Part shown: positions 1 to 9,255 of the stretch, in pieces
How positions within the stretch are numbered: position 1 is the stretch's first letter
How the letters are laid out: each line of letters opens with the position of its first letter
Source of the DNA: Pseudoalteromonas phenolica
GTDB taxonomy: Bacteria; Pseudomonadota; Gammaproteobacteria; Enterobacterales; Alteromonadaceae
Length of the DNA stretch: 45,482 bases
Direction: 5' to 3'
Assembly: GCF_005876835.1 (NCBI RefSeq)
Contig: NZ_PPSW01000032.1
Span: 1 to 45,482 of the forward strand
Notes under the pieces: model-generated
The model's input: the letters and a program-made list of their open reading frames with translations, nothing else
What the model was told of the DNA's origin: nothing
The model's database searches: none
Made by a program: the position numbers and the translations under genes

Positions 1-4
1 CTGA

Positions 5-316
5 TTTAGTTGCGCAGAACATAATGCTTTTCGTGAATTAAAAGAACAAAATAAAAGTACTAAAGCCACTTTGATGATTATGTTTTTACTGGTGCCATTA
101 GGCCCTTTAGCTGGGTTGTTTGGGTATTATGTATTAGCGGGACATGCAGCCATGTTAGGCGCTATTATGCTCTTTGCATCTGGCGGGATCTTATACTTAA
201 TTTTCCAAGATATTGCCCCGCAGTCTAAGCTCAAGAAACATTGGGGGCCTCCGCTTGGTGCTGTATTTGGCTATGCATTGGTGTTATTCAGTAATATGCT
301 GATCGGCAATAGCTGA
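5..316 (+). pseudogene. ZIP-family metal transporter, C-terminal fragment
   Basis: The open frame encodes three hydrophobic stretches, with a VPLGPLAGLFGYY segment followed by GGILYLIFQDIAP and a final GPPLGAVFGYALV helix. This pattern matches the last membrane helices of ZIP zinc/iron permeases. The coding-like frame runs back to base 5 but is closed by an in-frame TGA at 2-4, so the N-terminal helices with the metal-binding His residues cannot be joined to it in this frame. A TTG at 71 or ATG at 74 could start a short product of about 80 residues. Either the gene is broken near the window edge or a frameshift lies just outside it. Family assignment is moderate; the broken state is an inference. 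Confidence 0.5.
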
Positions 317-524
317 ACAGCATTGAGGAATTATGTCTATGTCAGTTTAACTCACCCATTTATTACGGCGGAAATAAATCACTTGTGCAAGCTCAAAAAA
401 TAACACGGGACTCAATATACAAAGCAATTGGATTCTCAAACCTTAGTATTCAACTCTAATGAGTACCGAGTATCTAAGTTAAAAAACCTAATGTTATAAG
501 TGCCTGTCACAATAGATTACATAA

Positions 525-562
525 AAAAAACCTTCTTCCTGAGAGGCCTTGTGATGAGGTTT
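525..562 (-). terminator. Possible Rho-independent terminator of the MscS gene
   Basis: Read on the minus strand, just after the channel stop codon, an AAACCT arm and an AGGTTT arm enclose a short inner palindrome and are followed by a run of eight T. The stem is short and imperfect, so the call is tentative. Confidence 0.4.
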
Positions 563-579
563 GTTTTGTTAAAAATAAT

Positions 580-1434
580 TCATTTAGTGATTTTCAATTC
601 ACCATCGATATGAATATCTCTTTGTGGGAAGGCAATCACGATATCAGCGTCTTTAAATGCTTTATCTAAGGCAAAACGAATATCACTCGAAACTAGTCTC
701 AGCCCCCCTTCTACAGTTGAGTTGATCCAAAAATAAGACTCAAAGACCAATGCATTATCACCAAAATCTAAGAAAAATACGGAAGGCTCGGGGTCATCCA
801 ACACTTTGTCATGGGCTTTCGTAGCAGCTAACATTAGCTTCGCAACTTGCTCACAATCAGACCCATAAGCCACGCCTATTCTCACCGTACCACGCACTAA
901 TCTGTCTCTTAGCGTCCAGTTTACCACCGTATTTTCGAGCAATTTGCTGTTTGGGATAAGCATATGCACGCCATCAACACGGCGAATTCGTGTTGAACGG
1001 GTATTTATTTCTTCAACAATACCCTTAACGCCCTCAACCTCTAAGAAATCACCAATGCGAATGGGCTTTTCACCAATTAATATCCAGCCACTAATAAAGT
1101 TATTAATGATGTTTTGCGCACCAAAACCAAAGCCAATGGCTATCGCCCCTGATAAAAACGCGAAGGCCGTGATCGGCACATTAAGCATCGACAGCGTCGT
1201 TAAGAAGATAATCGCCAAAGACACGATGACGATGATTTTACGAATTAGCTGAATGATATTGGGGTCACGCTTTTTCGCTGTTAAACGCTTTTCGACAGAT
1301 TTAACGATCACTCGCACCAGCCAAAAGCTCAATATCAACCATAAAGGAATGATCAGTACTTCACCGACCGTGAGGGGTTCTTCATTGAATGTGAAAATGG
1401 CATGGTTCAAAAGCGCACTTAATTTCGCGAGCAT
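580..1434 (-). CDS. MscS-type mechanosensitive channel, small
   Basis: This 284-residue inner-membrane protein has three hydrophobic segments at about residues 24-46, 63-84 and 88-115. The third carries the Gly/Ala-rich pore-helix pattern (SGAIAIGFGFGAQNIINN) typical of MscS TM3. It is followed by the beta domain (GDFLEVEGVKGIVEEI) and a C-terminal alpha/beta domain. Family members open under membrane tension and release solutes during osmotic downshock. Its length is close to E. coli MscS (286). It stands alone between the ZIP fragment and the divergent astB. Paralogues with other gating roles exist, so the exact physiological role is open. Confidence 0.88.
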   Translation of the reverse strand: MLAKLSALLNHAIFTFNEEPLTVGEVLIIPLWLILSFWLVRVIVKSVEKRLTAKKRDPNIIQLIRKIIVIVSLAIIFLTTLSMLNVPITAFAFLSGAIAIGFGFGAQNIINNFISGWILIGEKPIRIGDFLEVEGVKGIVEEINTRSTRIRRVDGVHMLIPNSKLLENTVVNWTLRDRLVRGTVRIGVAYGSDCEQVAKLMLAATKAHDKVLDDPEPSVFFLDFGDNALVFESYFWINSTVEGGLRLVSSDIRFALDKAFKDADIVIAFPQRDIHIDGELKITK

Positions 1435-1683
1435 AATTTATCCTTTTTAGGTCTGTACCACTTATTGACTATTGTGGCTCAGTCACAGCCATAGAAATAT
1501 ATAGATTAATCGTCTTTATTCTATTTATTAAAGCCGCTTGGCACATAGCTTGAACTAATTATAGCTAAATGTAGTTAATTCAAAAATAAACCAATGAAAT
1601 AATTGAGTTTTTAATTATAGAGCTAACTATCGGGATAAAAACAACACTGAATTAGTGCACGACTGCACCACAATGAGGCAACT

Positions 1684-3018
1684 ATGAATTACACTGAAGT
1701 TAATTTTGATGGGTTAGTTGGACCAACACATAATTATGCCGGGCTGTCATATGGCAACGTGGCATCTAAGTCGAATGCCAATAAAGTCGCAAATCCAAAA
1801 AAAGCTGCGCTACAAGGTTTAGAAAAAATGCATACGCTTAGCCAGATGGGGTTACAGCAAGGTGTATTGGCGCCCAATGCTCGACCTGATTTAATCACAT
1901 TAAGAAGTCTTGGCTTTTCAGGCTCAGATGCCAATGTTATTTCACAAGCTGCAAAATCAGCCCCGCAATTTTTGAAAGCCTGTTATTCAGCATCCTCTAT
2001 GTGGACAGCCAATGCAGCAACCGTGTCACCGAGTGCAGACAGTGGCGACGGAAAAGTGCATTTCACCCCAGCGAATTTGAACAATAAAATTCACCGAGCC
2101 ATTGAAGCCAAAACCACCAGCAAAATTTTAAAAGCCACTTTTTCGGACGATTCTGTGTTCACGCATCATGCCCCTTTGCCTCAACATGTTTTGTTTGGTG
2201 ATGAAGGCGCCGCAAACTATACCCGTTTAGCTGACAGTTATGGTCATCCTGGGTTAGCGCTTTTTGTATATGGCGAAGACATGAATAGCAAAGTAAAACC
2301 GCAAGTTTTCCCAGCAAGGCAAACTCGCCAAGCCAGTGAGGCAGTTGCCCGCAGTCACTTACTAGATCCAGCACAAACCCTGTATATTCAGCAGAACCCA
2401 GAAGTCATAGATCAAGGTGTATTCCATAACGATGTGATTGCCATTGGTAATGAAAATGTCTTTTTATTTCACGAGCAGGCTTTCTATCAACAGAAAAAAG
2501 TCATTGCGCAAATCAGACAAAATTACACTGGCACGCGCCCTTTACATTTAATCGAAGTCACTGACGCAGACTTGAGTGTTGATGAAGCTGTAAAAAGCTA
2601 TATCTTTAACAGCCAATTAGTTAGCTTGCCAAATGGGGGGATGGCATTGATTGCACCGAGCGAATGCCAAACAATCGATACAGTAGAGCGCTATTTGGCG
2701 GCACTTTGCCAAGCCAGCAACCCTATCAACGAAGTCATTTATATGGACTTAAAACAAAGTATGCAAAATGGCGGAGGGCCGGCTTGTTTGAGATTAAGGG
2801 TTGCATTATCACAGCAAGAATTAAACGCAGTTAACCCAAATTGTTTAATGACCGATTCGCTATACGACAGATTAACCCAGTGGGTAAATAAACATTATCG
2901 TGATCGCTTGGTTGAAGCTGATTTAGCAGATCCAAGTTTAATGCGGGAGTCTCAACAAGCGTTAGATGAGCTTACGCAAATTATGAGCTTAGGCTCGGTA
3001 TACAACTTTCAACTGTAG
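1684..3018 (+). CDS. astB: N-succinylarginine dihydrolase
   Basis: AstB hydrolyses N2-succinylarginine to N2-succinylornithine, ammonia and CO2, the second step of the arginine succinyltransferase catabolic pathway, in the cytoplasm. The 444 residues match the family length (E. coli 447). The N terminus (NFDGLVGPTHNYAGLSYGN) is the family signature. The catalytic triad of this amidinotransferase-fold enzyme is visible as Glu174 (FGDEGAANY), His248 (VFHNDVIAIGNENV) and Cys368 (NGGGPACLRLR). The start follows a GAGG sequence at 1674-1677. Other ast genes are not adjacent, so the pathway must be encoded at more than one locus if complete. A perfect hairpin follows the gene. Confidence 0.97.
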   Translation: MNYTEVNFDGLVGPTHNYAGLSYGNVASKSNANKVANPKKAALQGLEKMHTLSQMGLQQGVLAPNARPDLITLRSLGFSGSDANVISQAAKSAPQFLKACYSASSMWTANAATVSPSADSGDGKVHFTPANLNNKIHRAIEAKTTSKILKATFSDDSVFTHHAPLPQHVLFGDEGAANYTRLADSYGHPGLALFVYGEDMNSKVKPQVFPARQTRQASEAVARSHLLDPAQTLYIQQNPEVIDQGVFHNDVIAIGNENVFLFHEQAFYQQKKVIAQIRQNYTGTRPLHLIEVTDADLSVDEAVKSYIFNSQLVSLPNGGMALIAPSECQTIDTVERYLAALCQASNPINEVIYMDLKQSMQNGGGPACLRLRVALSQQELNAVNPNCLMTDSLYDRLTQWVNKHYRDRLVEADLADPSLMRESQQALDELTQIMSLGSVYNFQL

Positions 3019-3030
3019 CCTAATTAATTT

Positions 3031-3056
3031 AAAAGCCAGAAACGGTTCTGGCTTTT
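3031..3056. terminator. Bidirectional terminator between astB and the PepSY gene
   Basis: A perfect 10-bp stem (AAAAGCCAGA / TCTGGCTTTT, loop of 6) lies between convergent genes. A-rich and T-rich ends on both sides suit termination in both directions. Confidence 0.8.
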
Positions 3057-3062
3057 ACACTT

Positions 3063-4160
3063 CTAAGCTAATTGTGTTTTTGCTGATAAACGCTTCTTCG
3101 GTCTTCTTCTTTTTAGCCACAAATAGCAGCCTGTAATAGCAAAGATAAGCGGTGTTAAACCAATTACACACCAAATAATTCGGCTAGGTAGACCGGCAAA
3201 GTACCCAAAGTGAAGCTTGCGAAAGCTATCAACAGCGACTAAAAAAAACGGCGCTTCACGAATATCATAATTTGGCATGCGCGCACCTGTTTGCTTATTA
3301 AAGGTGACCATAGAAGCATATTCGCTGGTGACAAAACTGGTATTGCTTACTTCTCCAAAGAATGTGACTTGAAGTTCAGGCTCATAAGGAAATAGCAAAT
3401 AAGTTGGCCTAAACCCACCCATTTGCTGAGTTGATTCTGCCACCATTTTATCGAGTGAAAGCTGGTGATTGTAGAGTCTTTCCGTTATCACATATTGATG
3501 TTCTTCACTATGCTCAAGCTCATGATGAATGATCTCAGAAATATTCCAATATACCCCTGTGAAACCAATCACCAATAAAACAGGCGCTGACCAAATGCCA
3601 ACTAACTTATGAATATCGCTAAATAATGCAATGCGCTTTACCTTCAGTCTCAGAGTAAAAAACTTTTTCCAAAACTGACGATAAATAATTAGCCCGGAAA
3701 TGCCCATAAAAAGCAAAATGAGTGATGCGACACCTGTAACCCACAGCCCGGTATCACCAATCAAAAACTTATAGTGCAAATCGAGCAGCCAGTCAGTCAA
3801 GTAATGATTGACCGCAACGGGCTCAGAGCGCACAACACCTTGGTATTGTTCAAGATAGACTTTAAACCATTCACTCGTACCGTGCTTGAGCACATATACA
3901 CGATCTGCTGTTATACCATCATCAAAGACTTCCCAACTGCCAACTTCATAACCCTGAAGCTGGTTGTTGAGCTCAGCTCTTAACTCGTCATAACTTAGTC
4001 TGTTCCCTGTTTCGCCCTTAACCACTGCAAGTTCTGGCATTAACCAATGATCAAGTTCTTCTTTAAAAACTAAAATACTGCCTGTTAAAGAAATAATGAT
4101 AAGTGGAATGGCGACGACTAATCCAAGATAGCGATGCCATAGATGAAGTGTTTTTTTCAT
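3063..4160 (-). CDS. PepSY-associated transmembrane protein, PiuB-like
   Basis: The 365-residue protein has four strong membrane segments: one at the extreme N terminus (LWHRYLGLVVAIPLIIISLTG), one near residues 140-165, one near 188-208 and one near the C terminus, ending in a basic tail. Large periplasmic stretches with PepSY character lie between them. His residues next to the helices could bind haem or metal. Such proteins are commonly paired with siderophore receptors and are thought to help reduce or release iron in the periplasm. Here it lies directly downstream of a TonB receptor on the same strand, 69 bases away, with a hairpin between them that may make expression only partly coupled. 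Function beyond iron-uptake association is inference. Confidence 0.82.
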   Translation of the reverse strand: MKKTLHLWHRYLGLVVAIPLIIISLTGSILVFKEELDHWLMPELAVVKGETGNRLSYDELRAELNNQLQGYEVGSWEVFDDGITADRVYVLKHGTSEWFKVYLEQYQGVVRSEPVAVNHYLTDWLLDLHYKFLIGDTGLWVTGVASLILLFMGISGLIIYRQFWKKFFTLRLKVKRIALFSDIHKLVGIWSAPVLLVIGFTGVYWNISEIIHHELEHSEEHQYVITERLYNHQLSLDKMVAESTQQMGGFRPTYLLFPYEPELQVTFFGEVSNTSFVTSEYASMVTFNKQTGARMPNYDIREAPFFLVAVDSFRKLHFGYFAGLPSRIIWCVIGLTPLIFAITGCYLWLKRRRPKKRLSAKTQLA

Positions 4161-4194
4161 TTTCGATTGCCCCTCATATGGTCATAAACCACAA

Positions 4195-4214
4195 AAGGCC
4201 GCATAAGCGGCCTT
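4195..4214 (-). terminator. Hairpin terminator after the siderophore receptor
   Basis: A perfect 8-bp GC-rich stem (AAGGCCGC / GCGGCCTT, loop ATAA) is followed on the minus strand by a short T stretch. It lies between the receptor stop and the PepSY start, so it probably attenuates rather than abolishes read-through. Confidence 0.7.
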
Positions 4215-4229
4215 AAATTTTTTATAAAC

Positions 4230-6371
4230 TTACAATGACCAATTTAAAGTCAATGCATAGTTACGAGGTGCACCATAGAAGCCTTGTGCCCAATACAGTG
4301 AGTTAATGTACTTCTCATCAAATACATTATTGGCATTGAAGGTCAGGTTAACTTGCTCGTTGATGTCGTAGCTTGCCATAAAATTCACAATCGCATAGGC
4401 GTCTTGCTTAGTGACAACTAAAGGTTGAGGGCTTTGTATGCGGCTGATCTCATCTTGCCAACGCATGTTCATACCAAAGCTTAACCCTTCAATGGCTTCA
4501 ACATCATGTTTAACAGCTAGCTTAAATACTTGTTTTGGTGTGTAGTCTTTCACAAGTTGCGCTTCAATATTGCCAGCATTGATAGTGTCTGACACGTCAA
4601 TATCTGTGTTGGTATAACCTAGGTTAGCGCTGAAGCCATAGCCAAGCTCACCACTTAGTTCGATTTCATACCCTTTCGATTGAATGCCTGGTGCCGCTTT
4701 GTGAACTGTTTTATCTGGAGTCGAGTTTGCCACATCTGCAACTGCAATGTTCACTTGCTCTGCGTTGAATAATGCTACATTTAGCATGAGTCTGGCATCA
4801 AATAGCTCAGCTTTTACACCCACCTCTTGAGTGTCGCCTTCAATTGGTGCCAACTGTAAACCATTAATGTCTTTTTCAGTTTGTGGCGCAAAGGTTTCGC
4901 TGTGTGAAGAATACACATTAATATCGTCATTCACTGAATAAACTAAGCCAACATGGCCCGTTGTATCGCTCTCTTCACGACTCTTATCATTACCATATGA
5001 TAACCCTTGTGTTTCCCAGTTTGTGTATCTAAGACCACCAAGTAGCTTTAAATCATCAGTTAAAGAAAAACGCGCAGATACATACTGAGAACTTTGTTCA
5101 CTATGTACATCCGAGCCCGGGGCTGCAGGGTTCACATCAACCAAAGTTGGCACAGGTGCAACACCATCCCACTCATTCATGTTAGGCATTGGCGGGAAAC
5201 CATTACCGGTTTGATAATCATATAAAGAGCGGTCAAAGTAATACATATCGGCTTCGCTGGCACCAAAGGCCACGAGATGCTCTTGACCAAATAACTCAAA
5301 GCTTCCGCGCGCATACACATCAAATAAATTGACTCGGTCGCGTAGTTGATAATCGCTGGCATAACCTGTAAGACCTAAGCCTGTTTCTGAATCTGGCGTG
5401 CCATAAACATAAAATAAATTTGAGTCTTGCTCGTTTTGCGTATGCGCGTAGCGTGCAATGACACTCCACTCGTCGCCAATATATTGTTCAAGCTCAACAA
5501 AAGCTTGTTTTGAGGTGTTGTTCCAATACGCCCAATCTGCTGCTGTTGAAGTTGAAACATCATAGTCTGTTGGTTGACCTTTATTATCAAATAAAGCTAA
5601 TGCGCCCCAAAGTGGGCTGTCAGCATCATTACTTTGATACGTTAAACTGGTCGTTAAAGTCGTTGTATCTGTTAAAGCAAATTCAGTAATACCATAAAAT
5701 ACTTCACGATCTACCGCGTAACGGTCTAAATAAGAGTCACGCTTTTGTTTAACCACCACAGCGCGGCTAGAAACCATATCATTAAAGCTGCCAGACACAT
5801 CTGCTTCAACACGTTTATTTGACCAAGAGCCTGCTGTTACTGACACATCAGTACGTAAATCGGCTGTTGGGCGTTTACGAATAAAGTTAACTGTTGCTGA
5901 TGGGTTACCTGCACCTGTCATCATGCCGTTTGCACCCATTACAACTTCAATGCGCTGATAAATCGCTGTATCTAGTGTGCCCTGAAGTGAGCCTCGCTCT
6001 TGTGGTAAGCCTAAGCCATCTACCTGAAAGTTAAGAATATCGAAACCACGTGCTTTGTAATAAGTCCGGTCTGTTTCTATCTTCTCTACTGACACCCCCG
6101 GTGTCGTTTCTAGTACTTGATTCACATCGTCTAATGAAAAGTCGTCCATCAGCGCACGCGTCACCACTCGAACAGATTGCGGTGTTTCTTTAATTGAAAT
6201 ACCTAGCTTAGTGGCTGTTTCTGCTTCAACTGCCAAATAGTTACTGTGCTTGTCACCTAATACTTGGATTTTCTCAATGTCTTTTTTGCCATCATCCGCA
6301 AAAGCATGACCAGAAAGAATTGCTGAAGTAGCAACGAATAGAGCGCTTAACTTAAATACACGACTTGTCAT
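4230..6371 (-). CDS. TonB-dependent siderophore receptor (FhuE/FpvA-like)
   Basis: This is an outer-membrane beta-barrel that takes up a ferric siderophore using TonB energy. The chosen start at 6371 gives a clean signal peptide (MTSRVFKLSALFVATSAILSG, cleavage after HAFA) and 713 residues; an upstream ATG at 6449 would add 26 residues with no signal character. The plug domain shows the KETPQSVRVVTR, TPGVSVEKIETDRTYY and ARGFDILNFQVDG blocks typical of the FhuE/FpvA hydroxamate-type group. The C terminus ends in an aromatic beta strand (NYALTLNWSL), as in barrel proteins. A Fur-like box overlaps the upstream region. The ligand cannot be read from sequence; coprogen or ferrioxamine-like hydroxamates are only a family-based guess. 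Confidence 0.92.
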   Translation of the reverse strand: MTSRVFKLSALFVATSAILSGHAFADDGKKDIEKIQVLGDKHSNYLAVEAETATKLGISIKETPQSVRVVTRALMDDFSLDDVNQVLETTPGVSVEKIETDRTYYKARGFDILNFQVDGLGLPQERGSLQGTLDTAIYQRIEVVMGANGMMTGAGNPSATVNFIRKRPTADLRTDVSVTAGSWSNKRVEADVSGSFNDMVSSRAVVVKQKRDSYLDRYAVDREVFYGITEFALTDTTTLTTSLTYQSNDADSPLWGALALFDNKGQPTDYDVSTSTAADWAYWNNTSKQAFVELEQYIGDEWSVIARYAHTQNEQDSNLFYVYGTPDSETGLGLTGYASDYQLRDRVNLFDVYARGSFELFGQEHLVAFGASEADMYYFDRSLYDYQTGNGFPPMPNMNEWDGVAPVPTLVDVNPAAPGSDVHSEQSSQYVSARFSLTDDLKLLGGLRYTNWETQGLSYGNDKSREESDTTGHVGLVYSVNDDINVYSSHSETFAPQTEKDINGLQLAPIEGDTQEVGVKAELFDARLMLNVALFNAEQVNIAVADVANSTPDKTVHKAAPGIQSKGYEIELSGELGYGFSANLGYTNTDIDVSDTINAGNIEAQLVKDYTPKQVFKLAVKHDVEAIEGLSFGMNMRWQDEISRIQSPQPLVVTKQDAYAIVNFMASYDINEQVNLTFNANNVFDEKYINSLYWAQGFYGAPRNYALTLNWSL

Positions 6372-6413
6372 AAGAGAGCCTAAATTGGTTATTATTGAAT
6401 CGCGACGCAATAT

Positions 6414-6437
6414 AATGCAAATGAGATTGATTCGCAA
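6414..6437 (-). promoter_or_regulatory. Fur-like box upstream of the siderophore receptor
   Basis: On the minus strand the sequence reads TTGCGAATCAATCTCATTTG followed by CATT. The AATCTCATTTGCATT part is the common half-site plus extension of Fur boxes in front of TonB receptors in gammaproteobacteria. It lies 43 bases upstream of the chosen start codon. Assigned by eye from sequence similarity only. Confidence 0.55.
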
Positions 6438-6632
6438 AATCAATTGCAAAAATAAGAACTATTTCATCTATGAATAAGCAAATGGTGCAATGAAAAAAGA
6501 CAATTGATATAGTAATCAGTCACCTAGGAGAGCAATGTCCTTGCATGCTGTGGGGGGTTACTCTAGAGACTTAATCCGAAATAAAGCGCTTAATAGCCTT
6601 TATTGCTAAAAATACATTGTCTAAGGAAGAGA

Positions 6633-7784
6633 ATGAGCAGGCTGATCGTTTTTAATTTTGATGGCACAGGCAATGAGCCTGAAGATGCAAAACAATATGA
6701 TGAACAAAAAGATGCCAGTATCAGTAATATCTTAAAACTGCACTTTTTAATGGGTGGTAACCTGCACCGCGATGGCGAGCACTATGGCCAGTCTAATCGC
6801 AACAACATCGAACATTGCTTTTACTATCAAGGGGTAGGTACGTATGGCGGCTGGTTTAACCGCTTTATTAATCAAGGCTTAGCGTTTAATTCATGGGATG
6901 TGTCATACATTCTAAACAAAGCGAGAAATGACTTTTTAAACCACTATCGTACGGGTGACATAGTATTAATAACTGGGTTCTCTCGCGGCGCTGCTTTAGC
7001 AAGGCGATTTGTCTCTTTGATTGAGCGTGCCATTAACAATGACGACACGCCTCCTTTCATTTTTTTATGTGTATTCGACACCGTTGCGAGCATCGGTCTG
7101 CCCGACATAAGCACTCGCAAACGCCCTAAATTCTCCGTCGTTTTTGAGCATGGTCGAACTATTTCAAACCTAGTAAAACACGCTACTCATTTAGTCAGTC
7201 TTGATGAAAAGCGTAAAGCCTTTCAGCCAACACTGATGAACCATGATCCAAATAGGATCACTGAAATTTGGTTTGCTGGTGCTCATTCAGATGTTGGAGG
7301 CGGATATAAAATGGATGGCCTCGCTGATGTAGCACTTTGTTATGCCATTAATTGGCTCAAACATATGCAACAGTCTCATGGTTTACCCCGCTTTACTTTA
7401 GGCATCACTGATGGTGATTGTCTCAAACAAGCTTGCCCTGACGCACTTCAAGGCACCATCAGTCACGACGATTTATCTCTATCTCCTAATGCGTTAGGCC
7501 TTAACCATCAACAAACCCGCACTTTTTTTATTGATTGGCTAACCTTAGATGACAGAGTTTGTTGTGTAATGAAAGACAATAAAATCGACCCTAGCTTAAC
7601 GCCTGTGGTGCACCACAGTGTCGCCAAAAGGGTTAACTTAGATAACAATTACCAACCAAATTCTCTTGAGCAAATCGAACACCATTTGTGGCATGATTTT
7701 GCTCGACCTTTGCAGGCATTTTCCTGTGTGACAGAACACTCTGTACAAAAAGCACAAGGCTATGCTGAATTAGATGAGCACTAA
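6633..7784 (+). CDS. DUF2235 (Tle1-like) alpha/beta hydrolase
   Basis: The start at 6633 follows AAGGAAGAG; a TTG at 6603 would add ten unsupported residues. The 383-residue protein opens with IVFNFDGTGNE, the usual DUF2235 beginning. It has a GFSRGAALARRF nucleophile elbow with Ser117, a VFDTVASIGLPD acid block, and the family signature IWFAGAHSDVGGGYKMDG with the catalytic His. Family members include type VI secretion phospholipases (Tle1), but no secretion genes or effector-adaptor genes are nearby and there is no signal peptide, so a cytoplasmic lipase or esterase role is equally possible. A metallo-beta-lactamase-fold gene follows after 63 bases. Confidence 0.85.
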   Translation: MSRLIVFNFDGTGNEPEDAKQYDEQKDASISNILKLHFLMGGNLHRDGEHYGQSNRNNIEHCFYYQGVGTYGGWFNRFINQGLAFNSWDVSYILNKARNDFLNHYRTGDIVLITGFSRGAALARRFVSLIERAINNDDTPPFIFLCVFDTVASIGLPDISTRKRPKFSVVFEHGRTISNLVKHATHLVSLDEKRKAFQPTLMNHDPNRITEIWFAGAHSDVGGGYKMDGLADVALCYAINWLKHMQQSHGLPRFTLGITDGDCLKQACPDALQGTISHDDLSLSPNALGLNHQQTRTFFIDWLTLDDRVCCVMKDNKIDPSLTPVVHHSVAKRVNLDNNYQPNSLEQIEHHLWHDFARPLQAFSCVTEHSVQKAQGYAELDEH

Positions 7785-7847
7785 ATTTTGCACAAAGTGG
7801 TCAGATGAGTTATAAGAAAATGCATAGTGCGTTAGGGAGCATCTTTC

Positions 7848-8597
7848 ATGAAAATCCATCAAATAGAAGGTTATATACAAACAATTTATCTTGTTGAATA
7901 TCAAGATAAACTCATGCTACTTGATGGTTGCTGTCGTGCAGATCATGACATTGTACTGAGCTTTATAACGCAAACACTCAATCGTGCCATTGGCGACTTA
8001 AAAGTCATTCTAGTAACTCATATGCACCCTGATCATGCCGGTGGCGCACATAAACTCGCTAAAACCACTGGGGCAAAGATTGCTGCATGTAATGCTCCCG
8101 GGCATTGGTATCGAGGGCTTGATGGCGTATTAATGCATTGGACTGATATGCTACTCGCGCTTTATGTTGCTGGTCGAAAAGGGAAGAAAAAGCAAAACCT
8201 GTTTTACCCAAGAAAGTTGCGAGCCGACCATTTTCTCGCAGACGGCATGACCATACCAGGCTTTGATGACTGGCAAGTCATGCACATTCCTGGTCACACC
8301 GACCGCGATATTGCCGCTTATCATATTCCATCAGAGCGTGTTTATGTGGCTGATTTAATGGTTAAAGTTAAAGGTGAATTAATACCACCATTTCCACTGT
8401 TTTATCCGCGACATTACCGCAACTCGTTGCTGGCCATTAAATTACTTCAGCCTAAGTCTGTTATTTTGGCTCACGACGGCGAATTAGACTTTGCTGATAT
8501 AGACTTCGACAGTTTGATAGAGTCAGCGCCCACCACCCCAATGACCCATTGGCGCTCTGTAAAATATAAGTTTAAGAAAGCACTTAACATCCATTAG
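7848..8597 (+). CDS. Metallo-beta-lactamase-fold hydrolase
   Basis: The protein has 249 residues and no signal peptide. The zinc-binding motif THMHPDHAGG places ligands at His58, His60, Asp62 and His63. A further ligand His lies in MHIPGHTDRD, a bridging Asp in VYVADLM, and the last His in ILAHDGE. The fold covers glyoxalase II, lactonases and other hydrolases, and nothing here selects a substrate. A good ribosome site (AGGGAG) precedes the ATG. It runs in the same direction as the DUF2235 gene and may be cotranscribed with it. Confidence 0.88.
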   Translation: MKIHQIEGYIQTIYLVEYQDKLMLLDGCCRADHDIVLSFITQTLNRAIGDLKVILVTHMHPDHAGGAHKLAKTTGAKIAACNAPGHWYRGLDGVLMHWTDMLLALYVAGRKGKKKQNLFYPRKLRADHFLADGMTIPGFDDWQVMHIPGHTDRDIAAYHIPSERVYVADLMVKVKGELIPPFPLFYPRHYRNSLLAIKLLQPKSVILAHDGELDFADIDFDSLIESAPTTPMTHWRSVKYKFKKALNIH

Positions 8598-8710
8598 CAC
8601 TGGGTTTAAACGATTCGGATTTTTCGACATACATTCTGGCAGTTTGGATATATCAGCAAATTTGCTCACTGGTTAAGCTATCAGCAACTTGAACACTTGG
8701 AGCAAATCTG

Positions 8711-9178
8711 ATGGCTTTATTCACTTCTTTCAAAACAGCAATAGCCGTGGCTTTAATCGGTATTTCATCAATCGCCCATGCAGGTCACGATACTGAAACA
8801 GATCAAAATGGCGTTATTTTAGCGGGTCACGATGTAATTGGTTACTTCACAGAAGGTAAACCTGTTCTTGGTAGCGCAAAGTTTACCGCCGTATATAACG
8901 ACGCAATTTACCGTTTCGCATCAGCTGATAATAGAGACTTATTTAACACAAACCCAGCTAAGTACGCCCCTCAATATGGTGGCTTCTGCGCATACGGTAT
9001 GACATTTGGTAAAAAATTCGACATCGACGGTAAGGCATTTGAAGTCGTTGACGGCAAGCTATATGTAAACAAAAACTTGGACGTTTATAAGGCTTGGGCT
9101 GAAAACGTACCTAAGCACATTCTTGAAGCCAACTCAGAATGGCCAGAGGTAGAAGAGGTCGACCCTAACAAACTTTAA
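8711..9178 (+). CDS. Exported YHS-domain protein
   Basis: The 155-residue protein starts with a signal peptide (cleavage near SSIAHAG, residue 24). The mature part contains a YHS-type block: VILAGHDVIGYFTEGKPVLG, then a strand-rich stretch, then KYAPQYGGFCAYGMTFGKK with one Cys. YHS domains are small modules associated with metal-handling and redox proteins; periplasmic versions such as this are common in marine bacteria and of unknown function. The stop codon sits inside an 11-bp perfect inverted repeat (9170-9180 / 9188-9198), and a strong terminator follows. Confidence 0.85.
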   Translation: MALFTSFKTAIAVALIGISSIAHAGHDTETDQNGVILAGHDVIGYFTEGKPVLGSAKFTAVYNDAIYRFASADNRDLFNTNPAKYAPQYGGFCAYGMTFGKKFDIDGKAFEVVDGKLYVNKNLDVYKAWAENVPKHILEANSEWPEVEEVDPNKL

Positions 9179-9198
9179 GTGCGAGCCACTTAAAGTTT
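9170..9198. repeat. Inverted repeat across the YHS stop codon
   Basis: AAACTTTAAGT and ACTTAAAGTTT form an 11-bp perfect stem with a 7-base loop, and the TAA stop lies in the left arm. It could stabilise the 3' end of the message ahead of the separate terminator. Confidence 0.6.
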
Positions 9199-9202
9199 GC
9201 TT

Positions 9203-9239
9203 GTCAGGCTAGTCTCAGGGAACTTAGCCTGACTTTTTT
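9203..9239 (+). terminator. Rho-independent terminator of the YHS gene
   Basis: A 9-bp perfect stem (GTCAGGCTA / TAGCCTGAC) is followed directly by six T, the textbook layout. Confidence 0.92.
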
Positions 9240-9255
9240 GTATTAACTGCTAAGT

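Noticed and set aside
944..1252. Long frame opposite the MscS gene, and similar shadows opposite catalase, AbgT and S41 genes
   Set aside because: They lie wholly within well-supported genes on the other strand and have no ribosome site or recognisable domain.
6603..7784. Type VI secretion effector assignment for the DUF2235 protein
   Set aside because: No VgrG, PAAR, adaptor or immunity gene is nearby; the fold alone is not enough.
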